Source: Cryptomeria japonica
Lineage: Eukaryota; Streptophyta; Pinopsida; Cupressales; Cupressaceae
Assembly: GCF_030272615.1 (NCBI RefSeq)
Contig: NC_081413.1
Span: 159,214,849 to 159,278,848 of the forward strand
DNA length: 64,000 nucleotides
Direction of reading: 5' to 3'
Position 1 is the stretch's first letter. Each line of letters starts with the position of its first letter. Shown piece by piece: positions 23,224 to 33,224 of this stretch. Made by a program: the position numbers and the translations under genes. A model generated the notes under the pieces. The model worked only from the letters and a program-made list of their open reading frames with translations. It was not told where the DNA came from and did no database searches.

Positions 23224-25624
23224 ATGTCTAGTGAGTATTGGCCGTAATTGGAAGACACCTCCTTAGTTCATGTAGATTTAGGGGATTTCCTGGAAAGAAC
23301 TAAGAACCCTCAGACTGGTTCATTAATGGAAAAGATAGTTAAGAATGGTCTTGTGGAAGCTGCTGCGTTCGTGCTCGTCGCACCGTGCCCAAATTTAGTG
23401 TTGGCATGCATGGACAGATATGACTCTGAGAACAGATGTATCAGAACTAGTGATGGTGAGGCGCTAGTCAATATTAGTAGAGAAACGGTGATGGCAGCTA
23501 TGGGTATTCCGCATAAGGATGAGTATGAGTACTGGACTATTGGGACTTCGTACGCCTATTTCTCTGAAAAGAAGAGCAAGTACAGGAGTGTAATTGCTAG
23601 AAATTGGCTCTTGAAGATTCAGAAAGGAGGATCATGGTTACCCAAGCCCCTGATCAGAGAGCACTTCATCCTAGAGGTGCGGGACATTGTTATACTTTTG
23701 AATAGAGTAAAGGGGAATTCACATTCCTTCTACTGGGAGGATTGGATGTACTTTTTCATCCAAGTGGTTCTATCCGGTGACAAATTTCTGGATTGGTCTC
23801 AAGTAATTGCAGAGAGACTTCACGAAGGATTGAGCAATTTTGTGGGGATGACAGGGTTTTACATGTCTTCCTATCTTTTCTACATTTTAGCTTGCACAAG
23901 GGATTGGCCTGGACTACCTAATGAACCCTGGATAGATGGAATGAGGGTTTACAAGTTTTACCCTTTGTTGCAACAACAGAGACATGTTGAGCATATTGAT
24001 AGGTGGAATGGAGTTTTCGCGGTGAGACTTGCCTTTGAGCTTCAGGGTGATGGAAACAGAAGAATGTCGGTTGAAGCTATGGAATTTGTGAGTATATATG
24101 GAAGTTTCTTTATCCAATTTTCTCGGTTTACTTACATACGGGTAGGTGGCTTTGAAGGTCAACCATTCAAACTACCCAGGGATGCTTTTGATAGCTACGT
24201 GCTTATAGAAATGAGCAGGGAGTTGGCCTACATAGATAAAATATTAGGAGCAAAAGGCGAGCCCGGGATGCAAGAAATGGACACAAATAAAGAAGTAGAA
24301 ACTCAATAGGATCCCATGAATACCTTAGTAATTGTTACTTCACCAGATGCATAGACCACTCCGCCACCTAAGGAACCTGCAATTGCACCAAGATGGCTGG
24401 AAGCTGCCATTGGGAAAAAGAGGAGTGTGGTGCCGGTCACAATTCCAATGGAGGACATGGTTAGCAGATGCTTGGGAAATACATCAAAGCCCAAAAAGCT
24501 CAAAACACAGGCAATGCTTGATGTGGATGACACAACAGGTCACTGGATAGCTGAAGTTGCCAAACCCATTCCTGGAAGAGATGCAGACAAGGCTACAAAG
24601 GAGGATTTCGCTATGGAGAAGATAGATTTGGGGGTTGCTTCAAGGGCTGTAGATGTTAAACATCTGGAATCCTCCACAAAGAGGATAATTTCAAGGACTT
24701 GGAAAGATGAAAAGGATAAGAGAGAACTGAAGCAAGCTGTCACACTGATGGCCGAGTACATCAATGCTATCCACAACCCAGACCCCCAACCATTGTCACA
24801 GATACCAGTGTCATTTGATCCTAAATCACCAGAAAACCAGAAGATGCTAGATCAGGTTCAAAGGAACAAGGTAGTGACGAAGATATTTAATAAATGGTTG
24901 GACTTGATAATACAACAAGGGTCAGATTATATTAGTAATTTGGTTAAAGTTAATAAGGATGCTGAAACCGTGAGTAAAGAGCTTGAACTGGAAACAACCG
25001 CCTGGGAAAAAGAAAGGATTAAGTGGGTAGCAGTCCTCGCACAGATGAGTGATGTTTAGAAGTATGGAGTGATGTTTAGAAGTATGGAGTGATGAAATTC
25101 CTGGCTGGGAAACTGGTGGAGAACTTGGATGACAATGTGTTGTACGTGTCAAAGAAAAACGTGGAATGGCGCAATTCGATCATCAAGCAGGGCCATGAAG
25201 AATCCACCAAGCTGCTCAAAGGACTGACTAACTTGATTGACACGATGGAGAAGGACCTCAAGTGTATTGATATTCAACTCATGAAGGAGTGCGCCAAGGT
25301 AATCGAAGAAGCTGCAGACATGACTAAGGTTTTTCAAGAAAGGATCCAACTCATTCAGACAACAAAATCCTTAACCACTGATGACTTTTCAAAAGCGGCA
25401 AGGATTGAATCAATGCTCTTTGCCTGTTCGGACCATTAGAGGTTCACAAGGCGAAAGTTACACAGGTAAATATGGACAAAGAAGTGTGGAAGCAGAGGAT
25501 CTTGCACATTGGTCTGCCCTATTTCCAAGTCATCCTAAACTTCTCGGCAACACACCTTGAATGGCGTGGTTCTGCAGCAAAGCAGGACAAGTCTGTAACC
25601 ACCTTTACCACGGTGGAAGCCTAG
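23224..25624 (+). pseudogene. Broken orphan homolog of the LTR-encoded protein
   Basis: One ancestral reading frame, now interrupted by TAA (23245), TAG (24307), TAG (24352) and TAG (25057), a 20-bp tandem duplication (about 25050-25089) that shifts frame, and a further shift near 25415. The pieces are 23248-24309, 24427-25059, 25089-25439 and 25472-25624. The first piece aligns with the 706-codon LTR ORF: 'RVKGNSHSFYWEDWMYFFIQ' versus 'RVTGAPHAFYFEKWMFYFIQ', 'FYMSSYLFYIL' versus 'FHMSSYVIYAL', and 'FFIQFSRFTYIRV' versus 'WFIQFPKFTYIRV'. The later pieces are helical and charged and correspond in position, with weak similarity, to the 393-codon ORF. No gag-pol lies beside it. Confidence 0.85.
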
Positions 25625-26570
25625 CCGATCTGAAAGTGAAATGTTAGCCTTTAGTGGCTGTTAGTTTAGTTTTTTTTTATGTTGCTTTAAACGGTTTCTT
25701 TCACCTGGGTGAAAGTAAATGTTATTTGATCATGTAAAAACTATGGTCTGGTGGCTATTTAAGCTGAAGAGCTTGTCTTTGTAGGGGTTCCGAAAATTGT
25801 GATTTTGGGAGCAATAGATAAAACTTTTGATATGAATTGTTTGGATGATAGAATGACTGGTTATTAATGAAATGTTGTGTTATCTTTGAATCTGTGCATT
25901 CTGAGATTCGTAATCTTTCTTAAGTTGTTATGGGCATGATATAACTTGATGATCGGTTATCTCTATATTTCTTTTCAGTTCATGTTTATTATTGGTTGTT
26001 GGACGACTCACATTGTATTGATTTGTTTGATCCCCCTTGCTCTGTGAAGCATGAGAGAGTATCGATTGAGCCGTTAGTTTTTGCTGAGTCCTTATTTTGC
26101 TTTGAATTTATACAACAAGTATGTTATAAATCAGAGTCTGTGAACTCTCCTTTGAACATTCTTTGAGATATTTTCCTATGTTGCAGTTTTGAAGGCGTTT
26201 ATTTGTGTTGATGGATAAATGCTGGAGCCTTTCAATGCTTTCTGGTTAAAAGTGTTAGCATATCAATTGTATAATAAATTCATTGTAAATCATATATGGA
26301 GCTGCCCTCTAATGCAGAGGTTGAGTTTTCATTAATTCTTCCAACTGCTGGTATATTTGTTTCTTTCAAAAGGGTAAAACGGAGTCATATCTTGCTTTAA
26401 GAAGATAATAGTTAAAATTTCAAGGAGGAGACAAATCTGTTAACCAACACATATATACCGCTATCTGTGCATATACATATATATGCCTGCCAATACATAT
26501 GATGATGAGGATTTGTGGATGAGCATATGAGAGTGTACTGGTCGGGGTTGTTATACATATATAAGGAGTA
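25625..26570 (+). other. 3' flank of the orphan locus, possible LTR remnant
   Basis: Non-coding. It holds a perfect hairpin, CTTTCACC-TG-GGTGAAAG (25698-25715), and a weak TATA-like CTATTTAAG near 25757, at a position comparable to the TATA downstream of the ORF in the giant LTR. LTR termini like TGTTGTGACC or TCAACA were not found nearby, so an LTR origin is inference. Confidence 0.3.
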
Positions 26571-26572
26571 AA

Positions 26573-26995
26573 CTATGCCTTTGAAACCCCTGCGTGCCCA
26601 AGAGTGACTTGTTCTGAATGCCTAGATATTAATGATGTGGTTTTGTTCGTTCCATCTGCCCCTATATTGGCTAGATTGTCTGCTAATGTATTAGCCTCCC
26701 TATATATGTGATTAGTTGTGTAATCTGAGCAGCTTTCCATTAGAAATAGGGCTCTGTCCAGCAGACTTCTGAGTTCCCAGTTTGGCATTGTTCTAGTCCG
26801 CATTGCATTAACTATAATGGCAGAGTCCCCTTCTATTTCCAATTTGGATATTTTCAATTTTTTGCACAGATTTAAACCTTCTATTAGGCTCAATAGTTCT
26901 GCCTTATTGTTAGTGCATTGACCTAGATATATAGATTTAGATCCAATGCAGCTCCCCTCATCTGAATGTATTATTACTAGCATGGTTGATGCTGT
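26573..26995 (-). pseudogene. LINE RNase H domain, 5'-truncated
   Basis: A clean 136-codon minus-strand frame with the LINE-type RNase H pattern: 'CTNNKAELLSLIEGL' (catalytic Glu), 'KLEIEGDSAIIVNAM' (Asp) and 'HIYREANTLADNLANIG' (last Asp). The first catalytic Asp segment and the reverse transcriptase are missing, so it is a 5'-truncated LINE 3' end rather than a gene. Confidence 0.75.
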
Positions 26996-26999
26996 GACT

Positions 27000-27724
27000 A
27001 ACGCTGGTCAGGATGGAATTCAAACTTGTAGCCGTTTCCAGAATTTCAGTTTATAAAGAGCAAAATCTTTTGAAGTTTAGGGACATGAAGTACATTACTC
27101 CTTTCCATCATGTATTCTAATACACAGGATTTACACCTTTGATGACAAGAGAGATGCTATTGGAAAGTCTGACCTTATTTTTGTTATTTTCAGTGCATCA
27201 AATTTTTTTTGCCTATTTTGAGTCAAATGCTGTAATGCACCATAATGTAAGTAGTAAGTACGATATATTGGAAGCTCACGCATTGTATAAAATAGTAATT
27301 CATGCATTACCTTTGGGCTCATTGTCTTCTCTTAGTAATTGCCTCTTGGGACCTTTGTAAGATTTGGCTATGGAGATAGCCACCTAAGATCAAGAATGCC
27401 TAATGGAAAGCACAAAGAATTCAAAAGATCAATATGATATAATATATTCTATTCTTATCAAGGGATGCAGTAGAATGAGATTGAAATAGAAGAGTACATG
27501 GGATAAACCACCAAGAGATGTGAATGTATAACAAATGTGGGAGAAAAGAGATGTAGTCTTATGTGTGTACATTTCCACCAAACTAGGAAAGTACAGGTCA
27601 CATGATGCACACAACCTGCCTTAGTAACCTACCTAAGTAAGTTTATCCTTTCCTAGATGCATATAATTCAATAGAGTAAATAAACCAAATGCAAGAAAAT
27701 GAAATAATGCACTAGCATCCCTCT
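27000..27724. other. Intronic DNA, left junction of the chromovirus not resolved
   Basis: No LTR, PBS or N-terminal gag of the plus-strand chromovirus could be found here. Its left end is truncated or too diverged to see. Confidence 0.4.
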
Positions 27725-28275
27725 TAACACAATGATAGAGATCGAAGCCATTAAGTATGCCACACTTAATTTGGATGGGGAGGCTCATGAATGGTGATAC
27801 CATGGGTTGGTGACCTCGGGACATGGTAGTGTCACCTCTTATGCGGATTTCACATAGAGATTGATTGACAAGTTTGATAAAAAGGATCCAAAGCTGCACT
27901 TTATAGAGTTGAGACAGTTGAAATTGTTGGGATCAATTGACTCTTATATATTTGAGTTTCAGAAACTCTTAGTTATGTTTACCGATGTATTTGAGCATAG
28001 GTTGATTGTTCTATTCGTTGAAGGGTTGATAGAACTGCTTTGATGATGGGTCAAAGAATTTGATCCAATAACCTTACGAGATGCTATCAAGAGGGGTAGA
28101 AACATGGAGAGTTCAACGTCAAGAAACAAATTTCATCCCAAGACATTTTCACTCAAGAAGGATAAAAAGCCTTTCCATAAAGAGTGTCAGAAAAGGAACA
28201 ATTTTAATGATGAAGCCCAAAATGAACTTAGCAAGAAAAATATTTTTTGGCTCTCTTGCAAAGAACCTTGGGAAC
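27725..28275 (+). pseudogene. Host chromovirus gag, interrupted by the solo LTR
   Basis: Plus-strand reading with stops: 'IEIEAIKYATLNLDGEAHEW', 'LIDKFDKKDPKLHFIELRQL', 'SIDSYIFEFQKL' and 'LIVLFVEGL', ending in the start of the zinc knuckle 'SCKEPW'. It matches the gag of the minus-strand chromovirus in motif order. The reading resumes at 33225 after the 4.95-kb solo LTR. Confidence 0.8.
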
Positions 28276-28542
28276 TGTTGTGACCTATTTCACACATCGC
28301 CCCATTGCAAATGGGGACCCCCTTTTTTTCTTTTCTTTTTAGGGTTCTGTTTTGGCGTCGCATCTGCTAATCACCAGTCTTTTTACAATGAGAGTTTAGA
28401 GTTAGAGTTTTGAGGTCATCTGGGCTAGATTGAGAATTTATGCTCAGAATTGAATTTGAACGCTGCCAAAGTGTGCAGAAGGTCTGAAGGACGAAAATCG
28501 CAATTGCTTTGAGTCATTTTTGACAACCTGCTATTTTTAGAA

Positions 28543-28544
<2 letters not shown>

Positions 28545-28576
<32 letters not shown>

Positions 28577-28600
28577 TTGCTTTTTTTTTGCTTTTTAAAA
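28545..28600 (+). repeat. GCTTTTTTTT-type simple repeat in the solo LTR
   Basis: Five runs of seven to ten T separated by GC. Confidence 0.85.
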
Positions 28601-31600
28601 ACTGGCATCTGGGTTTTGTTCTTTGAGCTATTTTATTACTACCTATTCTGTCGGAATTTGAAAATCTCGCCTCTAGATATAAAAAGCAAGGCTTTGAAAA
28701 TTTTGCTTTTTTCTGAGATTAGGGTTTTGTTCTTTAGGTCATTTTGATCCTACCCATGTCTTCAGATTCGATTTTTTTTGCTTCTAAGTGTTAAAAGCAA
28801 GGGTTTGAAAATTTTTCTTTTTTTTGAGACTAGGGTTTTGATCCCCATGCCGAATTATTCCTACCCATGTTCTTGGATTTCAAAAATGAGGTCTCCAAGT
28901 GCAAAAAACAAAATGGAAATCCAGATTAGGGTTTTTGTCTAGATGAACCAGCAAGGTATGAACATGGCATGAACACTGTTGACCAAGTCAAAAGAAGGCA
29001 AGTGGAATGGCACATCGAAAATTTCGTCCATGTTGAAGAAATAAAAATGGTAGACAAGTTCAACAAGATTCAAGGGTAGAATGGCAGACGATTAGTTAAA
29101 ATGTGGAAGAAATTTGAGCAGGATCAATTTAAAAATTGTCCAAAAAAAAATTGTCCGACAAATATTAAAGTCCTACCGAGGGTTAACTAACTCATGGCTA
29201 GGGTTACTTAACTCCTGCCTAAGGTTAAGCTTATTCATGCACCAAAAATGTCTGACAATTTTTAAAGTGCACCTCATGTCCAAGCTAGAAATTCTTTCCA
29301 AGTCCACTTTAAAAACATGGCACAAGCAAGAAATTCTTTCCACGCCCACTTTAAAAACATGGCATAAGGAAGATGTGCAAAATTCGCCAAAGCTTGAGAA
29401 AGAATGTAGGGCCCACTTGAAGATGGCATAGATTAAAAAAAATATAAATTTCCTAGTTGGCAATAAAATATGACTTGGAAATAAAAGATGATATGGCATT
29501 CCAACAGAATTAAAAATGGCAAGTAAGATGACTTGGCAATTAAAGTCAAAGAAAACAAAAAAATAAATAAATAAAAATAGCACTAAAAAAATAATAAAAA
29601 AAAAAAATATTGTGGCATGCCTTCCTCAAATTCAAATTTCTAGAAGGAGATTTAAAACAAATAAAACTTTCTAAAACATGATGGAAGCTTCTAAAGATAA
29701 ATTCCAACTTCTTAGAGGGAGGATAAAACAATAACACTTTCTAATGTTTGAGAATCTTCCAAGCTTCCTTCTAGAAGAAGGCAAAGGGTTTCAATTTTCT
29801 AAAGATAGAATAAAACACAAAGCTTCTAGAAATTGCTAAGAAGCTATAAAGACATGCTGCCCATTCATTAATACTTTGTTTGCCAAGAAGAAGTTTGTAT
29901 AGCAAAGAAGGAATCATCAAAACTCTGTCAAAATTCGCCAAAGTTGAGAGAAGCTAGTAGCTTCAATGTATGATCAGATTATCCAACTTCAAAATCTGCC
30001 ATGTCTACAGGTTTGGAAATCAAAGTGAACAGCTCTCAGGCATAAAGATTATTAGATTCATGCCAAAATCTGATCATATTATCAGATTACCTTTGCAGAA
30101 GTAAAATAAATTCAAGGGTTTGAAGAAAAAAAAATTCAAAATCTTCAGAGGAAGCATCTCCAAAATCTAACTAGATTATCAAAATTTCAGAAGAATTTGG
30201 ATGAGAAATAAAGCAAAATCAAGGGTTTGGATAAAATAAGTTCGATATTCTCCTTAAATTCGCCATTGATAACAGTTTGAAGGAGAAAATTCTACATTGA
30301 ACATCTCCAAAAGGAAGAAGCAGGTCCAAGGGTTTGAAAGGGACATTCAAAAGGTTCAAGTTCGCCATCACCAAGGTTTGCTTATAAAATTCTGAGTTCA
30401 CCATTGATCATCCTTAAATCTACCTTGGGAAGAGAATTCAAATCTGCACATAGATTTCTCAGAAATCTTTCAAATCTGCCAAAAAATAAAATTCATCCAA
30501 GATCGTCCAAAACAGCAAATTGAAAGTGGACTTGCCCGAGGAAGAATAAATTCTGCCCTGTCAAAAAAAAGGTAATCTAAATTGACATTGTCAAACTGCT
30601 GCTATCATGGTCAGCAAGGAAGTTTTAATCATTTCCAAACCCTTCTTGGAAGAGGAAGATTGTTTATATCCGATATACATGTGAGAACCTTCCAAGTTTG
30701 AAGTTAAGCATCAACGAAAATCTGTCCAAAGATGTGGAAAGTCTGCCCTTTCATATCCAAGGAAGAAAGTCATCCAAAATTTGTTGAGGAATAAGACATG
30801 TCCAAAGAAACTAAGCACAAAATTTGAGCAAATAAAAATTTGTCCAAGGATATGTGAACTTCGCCCTGCTAAGAGGAAAGCCTTCGAGCATGCCAAACAA
30901 TCCAAAGCATGAAATTTTTCTTTCCAAGAACAAGATGGCCTGACAGATTGGAAGACAATTTGTCCGATCATACTTCGAAAGCTTGCCAAGATGACATGAC
31001 AAAGAGCAAGACAAATTGTCTGATTATAATTCCAAAATGTGCCAAAGACGAGGACATGTGACTGTCCAAACTTTTTCGATCCATAAAAAATGAAGGATGA
31101 TTGTCCAAGAATATTCCAAGTCTGAGGACAAGCCAATCGACATGAAGCATGCCAAGACATAAAGACTGACACAAATTTGTTCCAAGACACAAACCTTAAT
31201 ATGTCAGACACATTCAAGTTCCTGGTTTAAGACAACCTAAGAGGGAGAAAACATAAATTGGCACATTCACAGTTAGGACATAAGACAGGACTGAAAATTG
31301 TCCAAGCAGGTCGATCAAACTCAGACACGAATTTGTCCAAGGCATAAATGAAATATGTGAAGATGTCGGATCAGGGACATCAAATTTGATCCATTAGACA
31401 AGAAGACCATCAAGCCGACACGCTATGAGGAAAGACTAATTTTAACAAGTTCACATGAAATCAGACCAACACTCAATTGGGAAAATAAATTTGACAAGCA
31501 CATGAAATCAAGGGTCAATCAAACGAACGGGTGGATAAAGGTTTGATACATGAAAAATGGCTAAGTGTGGAATTTTCCACAACCAAAAGAATCAAATTTT

Positions 31601-31889
31601 GACTAAATGTTGGAGAGGAAACAAGAAGAAAGAAGAAGAAGAAAGAAGAAAATAAAGAGGAGATGAATCAAATTCTTCTCCAAATTCAAGGCACCTGAAA
31701 GAGTCTCCGGGCATCAAGAAAGAAAAGTCTTTAGACTCGGCGAAAGTATGGAAAGAAATTCCAAATTTCTTGAAGGATTTCATTTCTGAAGAGTCAAAGA
31801 CAAGCTCCCACATGCAACATAAGTTGGCGGCAAGAATGTTGGTGTTGGAAATAAGCCACACTCGGACCAACGATGGACTGGTCCAAGAG

Positions 31890-31961
31890 GGGCCACTAGC
31901 TCAGTGGTAGAGCACTCCAGCAGCGTATGGAAGGTCCTAGGTTCGAGTCCTAGCTGGTCCA
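31890..31961 (+). other. tRNA-like cloverleaf in the left TRIM LTR
   Basis: A 72-nt sequence folds like a tRNA: acceptor GGGCCAC with CTGGTCC (one mismatch, one G-U), D arm GCTC-AGTGGTA-GAGC, T arm CTAGG-TTCGAGT-CCTAG, and discriminator A. The A box (TAGCTCAGTGG) and B box (GGTTCGAGTCC) are near-consensus internal Pol III promoter elements. The anticodon stem has a C-A mismatch and an 8-nt loop, so it is probably not a working tRNA. Confidence 0.85.
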
Positions 31962-31971
31962 TGTCTCAACA

Positions 31972-31983
31972 TGGTATCAGAGC
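31972..31983 (+). other. TRIM primer-binding site (initiator Met)
   Basis: TGGTATCAGAGC, a perfect 12-nt match to the standard plant initiator-Met PBS, directly after the left LTR. Confidence 0.9.
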
Positions 31984-32088
31984 CTGGTTCAGGCTAGGAG
32001 CCCCAAGCACATGAGAGGTGTGGCTTAAGGGGGGGTGTTGGTGTTGGAAATAAGCCACACCCGGACCAACGATGGACTGGTCCAAGAA

Positions 32089-32160
32089 GGGCCAGTAGCT
32101 CAGTGGTAGAGCACTCCAACAGCGTATGGAAGGTCCTAGGTTCGAGTCCTAGCTGGTCCA
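32089..32160 (+). other. tRNA-like cloverleaf in the right TRIM LTR
   Basis: Same fold as the left copy, but the acceptor is GGGCCAG against CTGGTCC, pairing at all seven positions (one G-U). D and T arms are unchanged. This copy is probably closer to the ancestral tRNA-like form. Confidence 0.85.
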
Positions 32161-32357
32161 TGTCTCAACAAAGAAGAGTATTCCAGACAAATCTCCATAC
32201 TTAGGCAAATTTTTCGACACAAATTGGGGAATTCAAGTCAACATGTCCAAGTTCATTGAACACACTACCTCTTAGCAGAAGAAGGGGGTGCAATCCTAAA
32301 AGATAGCATCTTGTGCCACTTGTCTCTCATCCGACAAATATTTGATATATTTTGGGA

Positions 32358-32446
32358 AACCCTAATTAGGGTTAGGTTGTTTAAATCTCGACCGTTGATT
32401 AGAAATCAATCCTGGCCATTTAATTGTAATTGGGGAGCCTATAAAT
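32358..32446 (+). promoter_or_regulatory. Solo-LTR promoter: telo-box palindrome and TATA
   Basis: AACCCTAATTAGGGTT (32358-32373) is a palindrome containing the plant telo-box AACCCTAA. About 65 bp on, TTGTAATTGGGG precedes TATAAAT (32440-32446). The same order and spacing occur at 42378-42468 in the giant LTR, which supports this as the conserved LTR promoter. Confidence 0.6.
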
Positions 32447-33224
32447 TGAACTCACCCCTCTTTTGTAAATCATGGGAGCATGTTGCAAAACATGTTGGGA
32501 TAAGCAATTGTTGCATACAATTGCCAAAGTAATAAGTAATGCATTGTTCGAATTGATGGTGATTACCTCTTTTATTTTGGAGTTGGCATGGTTCTTATCC
32601 CTCATCATAGTTTAGATTTTATTTCATGTATGTTAGAAGAATGAAGGATTTGATAGTTTAGATTGGTGAAACTTTTTGCTCATACTTTTGTTGGATGGAT
32701 GATTTTCATTCAATATGTAAAGTTAGTCTAAGCTTTTGATGTGGATGCTTAACTTCTACTTTGAGTAATATTATTCAATTGTTGGTATTATTCGTAAGTG
32801 TGAAAATCTTGAGCACAACCTTAGAAGATTGCACATGCTTTGCGTAGTTGTCCTAAGCGTGGCGAAACAAAGTGTTGTTATTAGTTTCACCCAGTCTTTA
32901 CCGTCTCCTAAATTCTTAGGAATAGATTAGAATTTCTAAACCATATCTCCTTTTCAGTTTTCTTGAAGTCCACAATCCAAAACCCACAAACGATAAACCT
33001 CCATTGTGAATTGAACGAGCCAAGCGTAAGTTCCTTTGTGTATTACCAACATATCACAACGCCCATTGAGCTTATCCACACGTCAAGACATGACCAAAGA
33101 AACCTTGGAATCGCCATATAGTCTTCTTACAACCTTAGCATAAGTGGTGGTTTTTCAAGAGAGGATAGAGTATCCTTGGGTATTTTATTCTAATGTTCGG
33201 TATATGATAAAACGTACACCAACA

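Larger units (their letters stand above)
31837..32170 (+). mobile_element. Complete 334-bp TRIM with tRNA-like LTRs
   Basis: Two 135-bp direct repeats (31837-31971 and 32036-32170) start TGTTGGTG and end CTCAACA. Between them are only 64 bp: a perfect initiator-Met PBS, TGGTATCAGAGC (31972-31983), and a G-rich polypurine end (GGCTTAAGGGGGGG) touching the second repeat. A 5-bp target duplication AAGAA flanks it (31832-31836 and 32171-32175). This is the layout of a terminal-repeat retrotransposon in miniature. It encodes no protein and would need another element's enzymes. The repeats differ at about 4 of 135 positions, so this is an older insertion than the giant element. Confidence 0.92.
28276..33224 (+). 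mobile_element. Solo LTR (4.95 kb) related to the giant LTR family
   Basis: It starts TGTTGTGACC and ends CCAACA, and is flanked by the 5-bp duplication GGAAC (28271-28275 and 33225-33229). The first about 50 bp match the giant LTR, including the CCCCAT...ATGGGG hairpin. The 3' part shares AAACCCTAATTAGGGTT, TTGTAATTGGGG plus a TATA box, and CAAGAGAGGATA...TATTTTATTCT near the end. The middle is diverged and non-coding: there is no long ORF and no hairpin array. It includes a TRIM insertion (31837-32170). The original element was lost by LTR-LTR recombination. Confidence 0.88.

Noticed and set aside
30711-31217. 168-codon minus-strand ORF in the solo LTR
   Set aside because: It lies over degenerate purine-rich repeats (TTGTCCAAG-like words), overlaps two other open frames, and has no recognisable motif. 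It is probably a composition effect.
31890-32160. Two functional tRNA genes
   Set aside because: The anticodon arm has an 8-nt loop and a mismatch, and both copies sit inside the LTRs of a TRIM with PBS, PPT and target duplication.
28276-33224. Solo LTR as the paired LTR of the 23-kb element
   Set aside because: It has its own target duplication (GGAAC) and a length and sequence distinct from the 7585-bp LTRs; it is a separate older insertion.
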